Part shown: in pieces, positions 23,098 through 32,989 of the stretch
How positions within the stretch are numbered: the first letter of the stretch is position 1
How the letters are laid out: each line of letters begins with the position of its first letter
NCBI RefSeq assembly: GCF_007004545.3
Contig: NZ_CP045503.2
Location: 3,256,501 to 3,320,500 of the forward strand
Source: Shewanella eurypsychrophilus
GTDB lineage: Bacteria; Pseudomonadota; Gammaproteobacteria; Enterobacterales; Shewanellaceae
Direction: 5' to 3'
DNA length: 64,000 nucleotides
Program-made: the position numbers and the translations under genes
The notes under the pieces: generated by a model
Databases searched by the model: none
What the model was told of the DNA's origin: nothing
What the model saw: only the letters and a program-made list of their open reading frames with translations

Positions 23098-24129
23098 GTG
23101 GCTGTATTCAATCATATCTCTTTTGACGAACATGAACAGATCGTATTTTGTCAGGACAAAGAAAGTGGCTTAAAAGCGATTATAGCTATTCATAATACCA
23201 ATCTAGGACCCGCTGTTGGTGGTTGTAGAATGTGGAACTATGAGTCTGACGACGAAGCGCTCAATGATGTGCTCCGATTATCGCGCGGCATGACCTATAA
23301 AAATGCACTTGCAGGCCTAACGATGGGCGGCGGTAAGTCTGTGATCATCGCAGATCCTAAGCTGAAAGACCGTGAAGCACTCTTCCGCGCATTTGGTCGA
23401 TGTATAGATCAATTAGGTGGTAAATATTACTCGGCTGAAGATGTGGGTGTTTCAACCACTGATATCATGATCGCTCATCAAGAAACTCCTTATATGGCTG
23501 GTCTTGAGGGTAAAAGTGGTGATCCCTCTCCTTTTACTGCCTTAGGGACTTATTTAGGAATAAAAGCTGCCGCTAAACACAGACTTGGTGTCGACAGTCT
23601 AAAAGGGCTTAAGATTTCGGTTCAGGGTGTTGGACATGTTGGTTATTACCTATGCCGACATCTGCATGAAGAAGGCGTCGAGCTAATCGTAACCGATATT
23701 CATCAAGCTTCGCTGGATAAAGTTGCCAATGAATTTGGTGCTATTGTTGTTGCTCCCCAAGATATCTATCATCAAGATGTCGATATCTACGCCCCTTGTG
23801 CTCTTGGCGCAACCGTTAACGATACAACTATTCCATTGCTTAAAGCCAGTATTGTTGCAGGTTGCGCTAATAATCAGTTAGCTGAAGACCGCCACGGTGA
23901 AAAACTTAAAGCGCTAGGGATCTTGTATGCGCCAGATTATGTGATCAATGCAGGCGGCATTATTAACGTCTCTTTTGAAAAAGACTACGATGCGACTTTA
24001 TCGACGAAAAAAGTTGAAGAGATCTACCACACATTGATGAGTATTTTTACTCAGGCTGATGAGCAAGACCGTACTACAGCTTCTGTTGCAGATGAGATGG
24101 CCCGCACTATCATTGAGGCAGCTAAATAG
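23098..24129 (+). CDS. ldh: Leucine (Glu/Leu/Phe/Val) dehydrogenase
   Basis: 343 residues. NAD-dependent oxidative deamination of branched-chain amino acids, the entry to their degradation. GPAVGGCRMWNY holds the substrate-binding glycines, TMGGGKSVI the catalytic region Lys, and VQGVGHVGYYLCRHL the Rossmann nucleotide-binding loop. The start is taken as GTG 23098 (MAVFNHISFDEH), matching the family and preceded by GGAG 9 bases upstream; a GTG 10 codons earlier is less likely. Probably controlled from the LiuR-like palindrome 155 bases upstream. A terminator follows. Confidence 0.93.
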   Translation: MAVFNHISFDEHEQIVFCQDKESGLKAIIAIHNTNLGPAVGGCRMWNYESDDEALNDVLRLSRGMTYKNALAGLTMGGGKSVIIADPKLKDREALFRAFGRCIDQLGGKYYSAEDVGVSTTDIMIAHQETPYMAGLEGKSGDPSPFTALGTYLGIKAAAKHRLGVDSLKGLKISVQGVGHVGYYLCRHLHEEGVELIVTDIHQASLDKVANEFGAIVVAPQDIYHQDVDIYAPCALGATVNDTTIPLLKASIVAGCANNQLAEDRHGEKLKALGILYAPDYVINAGGIINVSFEKDYDATLSTKKVEEIYHTLMSIFTQADEQDRTTASVADEMARTIIEAAK

Positions 24130-24171
24130 CTGACGGTTATTACTAAGACCACTTCCATTTTAGAGAATAGT

Positions 24172-24206
24172 CAATGGGACGGAATTTATTTTCGTCCCAT
24201 TTTTTG
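24172..24206 (+). terminator. Terminator of ldh
   Basis: ATGGGACG pairs with CGTCCCAT around an 11-base loop, followed by six T. Confidence 0.8.
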
Positions 24207-24336
24207 TATAAAAAAATAATTTCCTAATGCTGGCAAATAGATAGAATTTAGCCACAAAAATTTAATCTTTTCATACTGGAAAATGTCATATTTGTCTGCT
24301 TGACTTAGAGCCTCAAAGCTAGCCAAGGAAAGCAAT

Positions 24337-24681
24337 ATGATCACTTTCAAGTATGATTTTAATCAGGATGAAGTTGTGCTACAAGCCAGTAACTGGTGTG
24401 GGTTAGAGCAGGTCTTTGTCAATGGTGAACGCGTATCAAGAAAGCTCAACTTTGGCCAAAGAAGTGAACATAATGTTCACTTGAAAGATGGGAAACCCTG
24501 TCGGTTTCAATTACTTATTGATCCCACCTCTAAACAGGTGATATGTCGTATTTATAAAAGTAATAACCTGATCACTAGCATTAATCAAGGAAAAGAAAGC
24601 CTCAGCCAAAGCCGCAAGCTATTGCAGAACTTAGTGGTATTCACCACACTTTCTAGCTTGCTTTTACTCTTGCTAAACTAG
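24337..24681 (+). CDS. Small C-terminally membrane-anchored protein, unknown function
   Basis: 114 residues, not recognised. The N-terminal 85 residues look beta-rich and soluble (ASNWCGLEQVFVNGERVSRK, FGQRSEHNVHL). The last 20 residues (LVVFTTLSSLLLLLLN) form one hydrophobic segment at the extreme C-terminus, so it is a tail-anchored type protein facing the cytosol. An AAGGAAAGC ribosome site precedes the ATG. Single gene, convergent with pliI. Confidence 0.65.
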   Translation: MITFKYDFNQDEVVLQASNWCGLEQVFVNGERVSRKLNFGQRSEHNVHLKDGKPCRFQLLIDPTSKQVICRIYKSNNLITSINQGKESLSQSRKLLQNLVVFTTLSSLLLLLLN

Positions 24682-24762
24682 GCCCTTTAACGACAACTTA
24701 ATCACTAACGGCTAAACAAATCTGTATAGGTTAATCGCTAGCAAGCACTGAAAATCAGCCGA

Positions 24763-25176
24763 TTAGCACAACATCATTTTATCATCTTGAATACAGATAA
24801 ATTGATTAGTTTGATAATTGCCACTGCCTGCGGTGACAGTCGTTATCGAGAGTTTCTGTTTGTCATTGCCATTTTCAATCAAAAGCGATTTGAGTACAGT
24901 ACCATCACGGGAAAAGGATATCGCTGTGACAAAGTCTCCTACCATTAAATCTCGATAAAGCCTTACTGTAATACTGCCTATCGATCTCGGCTCTAACGGT
25001 CCCTCAGCGACCACTAAGGTATAACCGGAAGCCAGTTTGAACTTCTCGAGGTAAATAGCAGAGGTTTGATTCGGGCTACTAGGTTTCTGGCCCCCACTAT
25101 CCTTGGTTTTATCTATATTGATTGAGCAGGCAGTAAGGAGAACAGCAACGAGTAGAATGGAGATCGACTTAAACAT
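24763..25176 (-). CDS. PliI-like lysozyme inhibitor lipoprotein
   Basis: About 137 residues from ATG 25176. A lipoprotein signal ends in LLTAC (lipobox), so it is anchored in the envelope. The mature domain shows VVAEGPLEPRSIGSITVRLY, DGTVLKSLLIEN and TTVTAGSGNYQTNQF, close to the PliI family that inhibits invertebrate-type lysozymes. Shewanella and Aeromonas relatives are found in bacteria living with marine animals. It follows a marR-type gene by 45 bases in the same direction, so the two are probably an operon. Identification is from remembered family features. Confidence 0.7.
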   Translation of the reverse strand: MFKSISILLVAVLLTACSINIDKTKDSGGQKPSSPNQTSAIYLEKFKLASGYTLVVAEGPLEPRSIGSITVRLYRDLMVGDFVTAISFSRDGTVLKSLLIENGNDKQKLSITTVTAGSGNYQTNQFICIQDDKMMLC

Positions 25177-25221
25177 ATAAATTAACACTCTATTGAGGTA
25201 GAAAAGGACAATCTTAACGAA

Positions 25222-25641
25222 TTAGATGGGAAATCGATTAATTTTGTTAAGTAAAACGACAAAAGATGCTTGTTCATCTATCGATAAGTTTGCGAGGAAA
25301 TGTTCATTAACCCTTTCAGCTTCCCGCACCAAATCTTGCTCTAATGCCTTGCCTGTATCGGTTAAAAATATTTGAAATGCACGCCGATTATCAGCTTCTT
25401 GATGACGGTGAATAAACCCTTGTGACTGCAACTGATCAAGCAAGCGGGTCATGGTATAATGAGCCACGTCACAGCGTTTTGATAATTCAGTTTGGGAAAC
25501 CCCTTCCTCTTGCCATAAAGCAAAAAGAACCGGCCATAATTTGATATCTAGTTGGTACCTTTTAAGCTTTTGATCCAATGCATTTTGCAGATCAACATTT
25601 AAATGAGATACCAAGTAACTAAGACTTTCATAATGTTTCAA
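25222..25641 (-). CDS. MarR family transcriptional regulator
   Basis: 139 residues. Winged-helix dimer: helix-turn-helix VSQTELSKRCDVAHYTMTRLLDQLQSQG is preceded by a dimerisation helix and followed by the wing HRHQEADNRRAFQIFLTDTG. The ligand is unknown. Likely first gene of an operon with the PliI-like lipoprotein, which could be its target. The start ATG has AGGAGG-like GGAGGTG upstream. Confidence 0.88.
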   Translation of the reverse strand: MKHYESLSYLVSHLNVDLQNALDQKLKRYQLDIKLWPVLFALWQEEGVSQTELSKRCDVAHYTMTRLLDQLQSQGFIHRHQEADNRRAFQIFLTDTGKALEQDLVREAERVNEHFLANLSIDEQASFVVLLNKINRFPI

Positions 25642-25750
25642 TTAGCACCTCCTACTTTTCAGTCCCTATTCTAATATTACCACTAAGCCGATAAGAAACT
25701 AGCGATACTCTAAATTAATTACTAACTGTATACATATTAATAACTTAGAC

Positions 25751-26263
25751 TCAATTGTCTTGATTAGATTCGCCGCCAACAAGATATTCTTCTACGAATC
25801 GATAGTAGCAAGCTCTACCAAGCTTTGCCCGCAGTCCTCTAGGCAAGTCTATATAGACACCTTCTTCATCTAGGAGAAATGAAGAAAATCCAGTCAATTC
25901 AAATTGAGTTTCTAAGCTCGTGGTCACAGTAAATTGCTCAGAGGTTACTTGCTGATAATCAACAATCAATAGAGGAGTCGATGTTACCGATACTGTCAAT
26001 TTTTCAACCGGTGTAATGAGAAAGTGTTCTTCATCAATGCAGTGAAGTATCGAGCTAAACAAACGCGCAAACTTAGTGGGTAAAGGTTCACTTTGATAAA
26101 ACCATTGCCCTTGGTTATCTATCGTAAATAAACACGTTTCTACGCATAGCGGAGTATCAGGGCTAAGATGTTTCAATGCACTATCGATGCGCTCTGTCCG
26201 ATCATTTTTAATATGACTACTGTCAGCACTCTCTGATGGTTTCTGTTCAGTTCTCTTGATCAT
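25751..26263 (-). CDS. DUF1285 family protein
   Basis: 170 residues, soluble. LFTIDNQGQWFYQSEPLPTKFARLFSSIL followed by HFLITPVEKLTVSV is the DUF1285 pattern. The first 35 residues are charged and probably disordered. Structures of this family show two small domains; no activity is known. It lies between ydiJ and marR, all on the minus strand but with separating gaps. Confidence 0.8.
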   Translation of the reverse strand: MIKRTEQKPSESADSSHIKNDRTERIDSALKHLSPDTPLCVETCLFTIDNQGQWFYQSEPLPTKFARLFSSILHCIDEEHFLITPVEKLTVSVTSTPLLIVDYQQVTSEQFTVTTSLETQFELTGFSSFLLDEEGVYIDLPRGLRAKLGRACYYRFVEEYLVGGESNQDN

Positions 26264-26283
26264 TTGATTCCGTTATAGCCACA

Positions 26284-26311
26284 AAAAAAGCTAGGATACC
26301 CTAGCTTTTAA
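26284..26311 (-). terminator. Terminator of ydiJ
   Basis: AAAAGCTAGG and CCTAGCTTTT pair around ATAC, with an A run on the left that becomes a T run for minus-strand transcripts. Confidence 0.8.
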
Positions 26312-26344
26312 TCTAATACTCAAGTCGATAAAAATCTACATAAA

Positions 26345-29300
26345 TTACAACATACTCAACAGAGCCTGCACCGGATGTTTAGGCTTAAAGCCCCCGAAAC
26401 GTTTTACCTGACTGCGACAAGAATACCCAGAAACCAATACTTGCTCATGGGGTAAGGTCTTCATAGCTTGCTCCCAAGACATATCATAAAGGGCTTTCGA
26501 TCTTGGTTTATTCTCAAGTTCATGGCCGTAGGTTCCCGCCATGCCACAACAACCTAAACTGACCGTTGTTAATGTCGCACCGAAATGAGAAAAGATAGTC
26601 TTCCATTCATTGGCGGTATTGGGTTTGGCGGTTGACTCGGTACAGTGACTAAACCAAGTAAAGCTTTTATCAATTTGTAGATCTGAGACTGGCAGAGTCT
26701 TTATTGCTTCAAGCAACCACTCATTGGCCAATTTGACTTCAAACTCGCCTCGATTATCACCAAGAACCTGACGGTATTCATCACGGTAACAAAGGACCAT
26801 CGCTGGATCCACGCCCACCATAGGCATATTAAGCGCATGTACCTTAGTTAAAAAATCTGCTGATGATTGTGCCGTTTTGGCAAATTTATCTAAGAAGCCT
26901 TTAATGTGAATTGGCTTACCATTCGGCTTATAGGGCAATAACACGGGCTTAAGACCCATCTTTTCTATCAATTTGATGAAATGATAAACCGTATCGGCTT
27001 CATAGAAGCTATTAAACGGGTCTTGTACCACTAACACATAGTTATTGCGTTCATCTTCTTTGATAGCCTCTAATGCCTCGAGATCATAGCCTCGACAAGC
27101 ATGACCATCCAATTTCTGTTTTAAGGTGGGCACAGACAATGCGGGGGCATCTACATAACCAAGCGATTTCTTGATCACCCACTGACTCACACTGTTTTGA
27201 GCCACCGCATTGGTTAACCTTGGCGCAATAGCCATTAAGGGCAGTGACTCTTCAATTCCTGCCACTAAGTAATCTTTTGCCGGACGTAAATACCTCTGAT
27301 AATAGATATTAAAAAACTGTGCCCTAAATTTTGGCACATCGACCTTTACCGGACATTGAGAAGCACAAGCCTTACAAGCCAAGCAGCCTTTTAACGATTC
27401 CATCACTTCATGGGAATAATCGTATTCACGACTCATCTTTAATGTATTCTGAGCACGCTGTAACAAACCCAATGGTTTCTGTTTTGCCAGCTCAACGACA
27501 TCAACACCTTCATTTTCAAGTAACCTTAGCCACTCTCTCATCAAACCTGCTCGGCCCTTCGGTGATTGAACCCGGTCTCCCGTCGCCTTAAATGAGGGAC
27601 ACATAGGGGAATAATGACTGTAATTAAAACACAGCCCATTCCCATTACAGTTCATCACATCGGGAAACGCATCTCGGGTATTGACGGGAATTTGTCTATC
27701 GAAGCTACCTCGCTTCAGGCTATCGACATTGTAGCGCAAGGGCCCCTTTTCTCTTGGTGCCACCAGCTTGCCTGGATTGAGCTTGTTGTGCGGATCAAAT
27801 AGCCCTTTAACGTCTTCGAGTAAACCAAAAAGGTGTTCGCCAAATACGGCTGGGCCATATTCGCCACGCACTCCTTTTCCATGCTCACCCCACATCAAAC
27901 CGCCATATTTTATTGTTAAAGCAGCAACTTGATCTGAAACTTGCTTAAGCAATTTCTCATCATTGATATCACACATATCCAGCGCGGGTCTTACATGTAA
28001 GACCCCTGCATCCACATGACCGAACATGCCATATTGCAGTTCATGACTGTCAAGTAGTGCTCTGAACTCCATAATAAAGTCAGCGAGCTTCTCTGGAGGT
28101 ACCGCTGTATCTTCTGCAAAAGCTATAGGTTTACGTCGACCTTTAGTTGCACCGAGTAAGCCCACCGCTTTCTTACGCATAGCATAAATCATATTAATAC
28201 TAGGCTTATCACTGGTCAGTTGATAACCCAGTAAACCGAACTTTGATGACTTAAGTTGTTCATCCAGTGTTTTACACAGTGCTTCTATCCGCGCTTCTAC
28301 ATCATCCTTGTCTCCAGCGAACTCAACCATATTGAGCCCATCAATCTGACCGCCAGGCACATCCTTAATCAGCGCTGAAACTGAGTGCCAGATGATATCT
28401 TGCTGAGCAAGATTGAGTACTTTGGAGTCAACGGTTTCAACCACTGTCGCCTCAGCGTTAACCAAAGCAGGCGCATGACGCAGTGCAGACTCGAAGGAGT
28501 CATACTTAATATTCACCATCATGCGGACATTAGGCAGCGGGGTGATGTCCAGTTTTGCTTCAGTAATAACAGCTAGTGTGCCTTCTGAACCGGTTAAAAT
28601 TCGTGATAAATTAAATTCTGTGAGCTCATCATTCCACACATTTTTAAGATCATAACCAGTTAGGAAACGATTAAGCTTTGGAAAACGCGTTTCGATTTGA
28701 TCTCGATTATCACGACACATACTTGCCACAGCGGTGATTATTTGTTGGCCAAGTTTGTTATCTGTGACTGACTCGATATTTTTCAGCTCATCACGCTTAA
28801 TTGCATAAGTATTCAGAATGCTGCCATCATAAAGCACACTGGATAAGCCGAGAACATGATCGGAAGTCTTACCGTAAACCAAAGAGCCTGCACCCGATGC
28901 GTCGGTATTGACCATCCCGCCCATCGTTGCACGATTTGATGTCGAGAGATCTGGACTGAAAAAGAAACCGTGTGGCCTTAAGGCGTCATTGAGCGCATCT
29001 TTAACCACGCCCGCTTGGACTCTTACCCAACCTTCCTCGGCATTAATCTCAATCACCTGATTAAGGTAACGCGACAAATCTAAAATGAGGCCATGAGTCA
29101 GAGATTGACCATTGGTGCCTGTCCCGCCTCCGCGTGCACTAAAAACAACGCTAGTGAACTCTTTACGGCAAGCAAGTTCGAGGGCTATAGCCACATCTTG
29201 TTGATTTTTGGGATAGATAACCGCTTGGGGAAGAAATTGATATACAGAATTATCCGTCGCTTGAGCTAAGCGTGCACTGTAACGTTTATCGATGTCACCG

Positions 29301-29398
29301 CTAAACGCACTTTGTTTAAGCACCGTTAAAAAGGCAAGGTATTCGGGCTCAAGCATCTGCTCATGGGATAGCTTAGGCAATTTAGCGATAGGTAACAT
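26345..29398 (-). CDS. ydiJ: FAD/Fe-S oxidoreductase YdiJ (D-2-hydroxyglutarate dehydrogenase type)
   Basis: 1017 residues, close in length and sequence to E. coli YdiJ. N-terminal FAD_binding_4 domain (SARGGGTGTNGQSL, TSNRATMGGMVNTDASG), a FAD-oxidase C domain (MFGHVDAGVLHVRPALD), then a ferredoxin-like segment CLACKACASQCPVKV and a C-terminal cysteine-rich CCG-type domain (SLGCCGMAGTYGHE). YdiJ has been reported to oxidise D-2-hydroxyglutarate; a D-lactate dehydrogenase role is the alternative. Neighbour of ppsA as in E. coli. Confidence 0.9.
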   Translation of the reverse strand: MLPIAKLPKLSHEQMLEPEYLAFLTVLKQSAFSGDIDKRYSARLAQATDNSVYQFLPQAVIYPKNQQDVAIALELACRKEFTSVVFSARGGGTGTNGQSLTHGLILDLSRYLNQVIEINAEEGWVRVQAGVVKDALNDALRPHGFFFSPDLSTSNRATMGGMVNTDASGAGSLVYGKTSDHVLGLSSVLYDGSILNTYAIKRDELKNIESVTDNKLGQQIITAVASMCRDNRDQIETRFPKLNRFLTGYDLKNVWNDELTEFNLSRILTGSEGTLAVITEAKLDITPLPNVRMMVNIKYDSFESALRHAPALVNAEATVVETVDSKVLNLAQQDIIWHSVSALIKDVPGGQIDGLNMVEFAGDKDDVEARIEALCKTLDEQLKSSKFGLLGYQLTSDKPSINMIYAMRKKAVGLLGATKGRRKPIAFAEDTAVPPEKLADFIMEFRALLDSHELQYGMFGHVDAGVLHVRPALDMCDINDEKLLKQVSDQVAALTIKYGGLMWGEHGKGVRGEYGPAVFGEHLFGLLEDVKGLFDPHNKLNPGKLVAPREKGPLRYNVDSLKRGSFDRQIPVNTRDAFPDVMNCNGNGLCFNYSHYSPMCPSFKATGDRVQSPKGRAGLMREWLRLLENEGVDVVELAKQKPLGLLQRAQNTLKMSREYDYSHEVMESLKGCLACKACASQCPVKVDVPKFRAQFFNIYYQRYLRPAKDYLVAGIEESLPLMAIAPRLTNAVAQNSVSQWVIKKSLGYVDAPALSVPTLKQKLDGHACRGYDLEALEAIKEDERNNYVLVVQDPFNSFYEADTVYHFIKLIEKMGLKPVLLPYKPNGKPIHIKGFLDKFAKTAQSSADFLTKVHALNMPMVGVDPAMVLCYRDEYRQVLGDNRGEFEVKLANEWLLEAIKTLPVSDLQIDKSFTWFSHCTESTAKPNTANEWKTIFSHFGATLTTVSLGCCGMAGTYGHELENKPRSKALYDMSWEQAMKTLPHEQVLVSGYSCRSQVKRFGGFKPKHPVQALLSML

Positions 29399-29458
29399 AG
29401 ATGTTTCTGTCTATTATATTTATGTAATTATGAATACCATTATATAAAATTTTTTCAT

Positions 29459-29488
29459 AAAAAAAAGCCGCTATATAGCGGCTTTTAA
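29459..29488 (-). terminator. Terminator of ppsA
   Basis: AAAAGCCGC pairs with GCGGCTTTT around TATATA, preceded on the left by a long A run, 26 bases beyond the end of ppsA. Confidence 0.85.
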
Positions 29489-29515
29489 GATTAGCTTATT
29501 CTATTTTAAGAATAA

Positions 29516-31885
29516 TTAACCGTGTTCTTTACCTAGGTATAACCAAGTATCGATAACAGTATCAGGATTTAGTGATACCGTATCAATGCCCTGCTCAACT
29601 AACCAAGCTGCAAAATCTGCATGATCTGACGGTCCTTGACCACAAATTCCAACATAAGCACCTTTCGCTTTAGCCGCTTTAATGGCCATTGCAAGTAACG
29701 CCTTAACAGCTTCATTACGCTCATCGAATAGATGGCTAATGATGCCTGAATCACGATCTAGACCCAAAGTTAGCTGAGTTAAATCGTTAGAACCGATAGA
29801 GAAGCCATCGAAATGCTCAAGGAACTGATCAGCAAGTAGTGCATTAGATGGAAGCTCACACATCATGATGACGCGAAGACCATCTTTACCACGCTCGAGT
29901 CCCTCTTCTTTAAGTAGCTCGATAACTTGCTCGGCTTCACCTAAAGTACGTACGAATGGGATCATAATCTCAACGTTAGTCAGACCCATATCATTACGAA
30001 CACGTTTAATCGCTTCACACTCAAGTGCAAAACAATCACGGAAAGATTCAGAGATATAACGACTTGCACCACGGAAGCCCAACATTGGGTTCTCTTCCTC
30101 AGGCTCATATCTGTCACCACCCACCAAGTTAGCGTATTCGTTCGACTTAAAGTCAGACATACGAATAATCACTTTCTTTGGATGAAAAGCTGATGCGATG
30201 GTCGCCATACCTTCAACAAGACGAGCAATATAGAATTCAACAGGTGATTCATAACCCGCGATCATCTCATGGATCTCTTGCTGAAGCTCAGCAGTTTGAT
30301 CGTTGAATTCAAGCAAGGCTTTCGGGTGAATACCAATCATGCGGTTGATGATGAACTCAAGGCGAGCAAGACCAACACCTTCGTTAGGAAGACGCGCAAA
30401 ATCAAATGCTCTATCTGGGTTACCGACATTCATCATGATCTTCATCGGTAATTCAGGCATAGAATCAACGCGTGAACGAATCACATCAAAATCTTGAATA
30501 CCATCGTAGATGAAGCCTGTATCGCCTTCGGCACAAGAGACTGTGACTTCTTGTCCGTTTTTAATGCGCTCAGTCACGTCACCACAACCAACAACTGCAG
30601 GAACACCTAACTCACGAGCAATAATTGCTGCGTGACAAGTACGTCCACCACGGTTAGTCACAATCGCGCTTGCACGCTTCATGATGGGTTCCCAATCGGG
30701 ATCCGTCATATCGGTAACGAGTACGTCGCCTTCTTTAATCTGGTCCATATCTTCGATAGAAGCCAAGACTTTGGCAACACCGCTACCAATTTTATGACCA
30801 ATAGCACGACCTTCACAGATAACATCGCTTTTAGTCTTCAGATGGTAACGTTCAATCAATTGCACATCTTCACGAGAACGTACTGTCTCTGGGCGTGCTT
30901 GAACGATATAAAGCTTGCCATCATTACCATCTTTAGCCCATTCGATGTCCATTGGACGACCGTAGTGCTTTTCGATGATCATGGCTTGCTTAGCAAGCTC
31001 CATGACTTCTGCATCATTGATAGAGAACTCACGACGCAAATCTGTAGGTACATCTTCAATCTTAACTTGTTTACCATGTTCAAGATCGTCTGAGTAAACC
31101 ATCTGAATCAGTTTGCTACCAATATTACGGCGAACAACCGCTTTATAGCCTGCAGTCAAACTTGGCTTATGCACATAAAACTCATCAGGATTTACAGCAC
31201 CTTGAACAACCATTTCACCTAGACCGAATGAAGAAGTAATAAATACCACATCATTGTTACCAGATTCAGTGTCCATAGTGAACATAACACCAGACGCTGC
31301 CGTGTCAGAGCGAACCATACGCTGAACACCGGCAGATAATGCGACACCTTTATGATCGTAACCTTGGTGAACACGGTAAGAGATAGCGCGATCATTAAAC
31401 AAAGACGCAAATACATGCTTCATCGCTACAAGAACTGCTTCATAACCTTTAACGTTAAGGAAGGTTTCTTGCTGACCGGCAAATGATGCATCGGGCATGT
31501 CTTCTGCTGTCGCTGAAGAGCGAACGGCAAAAGACGCATCCTTAGTTTCAGAAGAAAGCTTGTCGTAAGAATCTCTTACGGCCTGCTCAAATTCGGGGTG
31601 GAATGGGGTATCTATCACCCATTGTCTGATCTGTGCACCGGCTGTAGCGAGTGCGTTCACGTCATCTACATCTAAAACATCTAGAATGTCGTATATCTTC
31701 TGGTTCAGTCCGCTTTGTTCAAGAAACTCATTGAACGCGTAAGAGGTGGTGGCAAAACCGCCAGGCACTTGAACGCCTGCATTAGCTAAGTTGCTAATCA
31801 TCTCTCCAAGAGAAGCATTCTTACCGCCTACCTTGTTGACGTCACCCATGCCTAATTCTTGATACCAGAGTACATATTGCTGCAC
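29516..31885 (-). CDS. ppsA: Phosphoenolpyruvate synthase
   Basis: 789 residues. Converts pyruvate and ATP to PEP, AMP and phosphate for gluconeogenesis. The order is an N-terminal ATP-grasp domain ([10 protein letters not shown] at the start), the phosphohistidine domain with [15 protein letters not shown] near residue 420, and a C-terminal PEP/pyruvate TIM barrel ending with the catalytic [10 protein letters not shown] segment. Divergent from its regulator ppsR, with a 126-base intergenic region. Confidence 0.97.
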   Translation of the reverse strand: MQQYVLWYQELGMGDVNKVGGKNASLGEMISNLANAGVQVPGGFATTSYAFNEFLEQSGLNQKIYDILDVLDVDDVNALATAGAQIRQWVIDTPFHPEFEQAVRDSYDKLSSETKDASFAVRSSATAEDMPDASFAGQQETFLNVKGYEAVLVAMKHVFASLFNDRAISYRVHQGYDHKGVALSAGVQRMVRSDTAASGVMFTMDTESGNNDVVFITSSFGLGEMVVQGAVNPDEFYVHKPSLTAGYKAVVRRNIGSKLIQMVYSDDLEHGKQVKIEDVPTDLRREFSINDAEVMELAKQAMIIEKHYGRPMDIEWAKDGNDGKLYIVQARPETVRSREDVQLIERYHLKTKSDVICEGRAIGHKIGSGVAKVLASIEDMDQIKEGDVLVTDMTDPDWEPIMKRASAIVTNRGGRTCHAAIIARELGVPAVVGCGDVTERIKNGQEVTVSCAEGDTGFIYDGIQDFDVIRSRVDSMPELPMKIMMNVGNPDRAFDFARLPNEGVGLARLEFIINRMIGIHPKALLEFNDQTAELQQEIHEMIAGYESPVEFYIARLVEGMATIASAFHPKKVIIRMSDFKSNEYANLVGGDRYEPEEENPMLGFRGASRYISESFRDCFALECEAIKRVRNDMGLTNVEIMIPFVRTLGEAEQVIELLKEEGLERGKDGLRVIMMCELPSNALLADQFLEHFDGFSIGSNDLTQLTLGLDRDSGIISHLFDERNEAVKALLAMAIKAAKAKGAYVGICGQGPSDHADFAAWLVEQGIDTVSLNPDTVIDTWLYLGKEHG

Positions 31886-32011
31886 AGTTCTATCTCCGCA
31901 AGTTTATTTCAGTGTGGCCCCTTCACAGGAGGGCAGCGGCATTTTACACTCCATCGCAGGAAGCGTAAATCTATAATTTTATTTGTAATTTTATTACTAC
32001 AAGAGGTCAAA

Positions 32012-32824
32012 ATGTTGCGTAAAGTATTTTATATTTCTGATGGGACAGCCATCACAGCAGAGGTGTTTGGCCATGCTGTTCTATCTCAATTTCCTGTTGA
32101 ATTTGACGCACTTACAATTCCGTTCGTTGAAACAGAAGCAAAAGCACAAAAAATTAAAGCACAAATTGATGATTGTTTTATTACAACAGGTGAGCGCCCG
32201 CTAGTATTCCATTCTATCGTCAAACCTGAAATTAGAGACATTATCTATAGCAGCGAAGGTATAGATTATGATTTTTTGAACACTTTTGTAGCACCACTTG
32301 AAAAACAGCTCGGAATGAAAGCTTCTCCAGTGGTTCATCGAACTCATGGTAAGGCAAATGAAGGCTATGAAGCGCGTATCGATGCGATTAATTATACGAT
32401 GGACAATGATGACGGTCAGACCTTAAAGAATATCGATCAGGCTGATTTGGTACTTCTTGGTGTGTCTCGATGTGGAAAAACCCCTAGCAGTCTCTACCTT
32501 TCGATGCAGTTTGGTATAAAAGCCGCCAACTACCCCTTCGTCGAAGATGATATGGATAATCTTAAATTACCAGATGCATTAAAACGTAATAAGAAAAAAC
32601 TATTCGGTCTAACTATCGATCCGGTTCGCCTCCATGAGATACGCCAGAGCCGTATGGAGAACAGTCGCTACTCCTCTTTAAGACAATGCCGTATAGAAGT
32701 CAAAGAAGTAGAGATGATGTACAAACGTGAACGTATTCCCTTTGTGGACACCACTAATCACTCTGTTGAAGAGATCTCAACCAAAATACTCGATGTGACT
32801 GGATTAAAACGTCATATGTTCTAA
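32012..32824 (+). CDS. ppsR: PEP synthase regulatory protein PpsR (kinase/pyrophosphorylase)
   Basis: 270 residues from ATG 32012. DUF299 family; inactivates PpsA by ADP-dependent phosphorylation and reactivates it by phosphorolysis. The P-loop is [11 protein letters not shown] near residue 150, and [13 protein letters not shown] opens the protein. The frame is open 51 codons further upstream and overlaps ppsA, but the chosen ATG has AAGAGGTC upstream and matches the family. Divergent neighbour of its target. Confidence 0.95.
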   Translation: MLRKVFYISDGTAITAEVFGHAVLSQFPVEFDALTIPFVETEAKAQKIKAQIDDCFITTGERPLVFHSIVKPEIRDIIYSSEGIDYDFLNTFVAPLEKQLGMKASPVVHRTHGKANEGYEARIDAINYTMDNDDGQTLKNIDQADLVLLGVSRCGKTPSSLYLSMQFGIKAANYPFVEDDMDNLKLPDALKRNKKKLFGLTIDPVRLHEIRQSRMENSRYSSLRQCRIEVKEVEMMYKRERIPFVDTTNHSVEEISTKILDVTGLKRHMF

Positions 32825-32989
32825 GTTATTCAAAAAAACTGGTTAATTATTCACTTATTGTCAACCTATCTGCACAGCGTAATGAAATTAGCCACAATTT
32901 TCATGGTTTAGGCGCTGTGCATCTTTAAACTATTCGTTATAATCCGATGTAATCAGGCGAAATGCCCATACAAACGCTCGGTATAGTGA

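Noticed and set aside
32872..32920. Inverted repeat GCACAGCG/CGCTGTGC upstream of aroH as a TrpR operator
   Set aside because: It does not match the TrpR consensus and the 33-base spacer is too long; left as a note.
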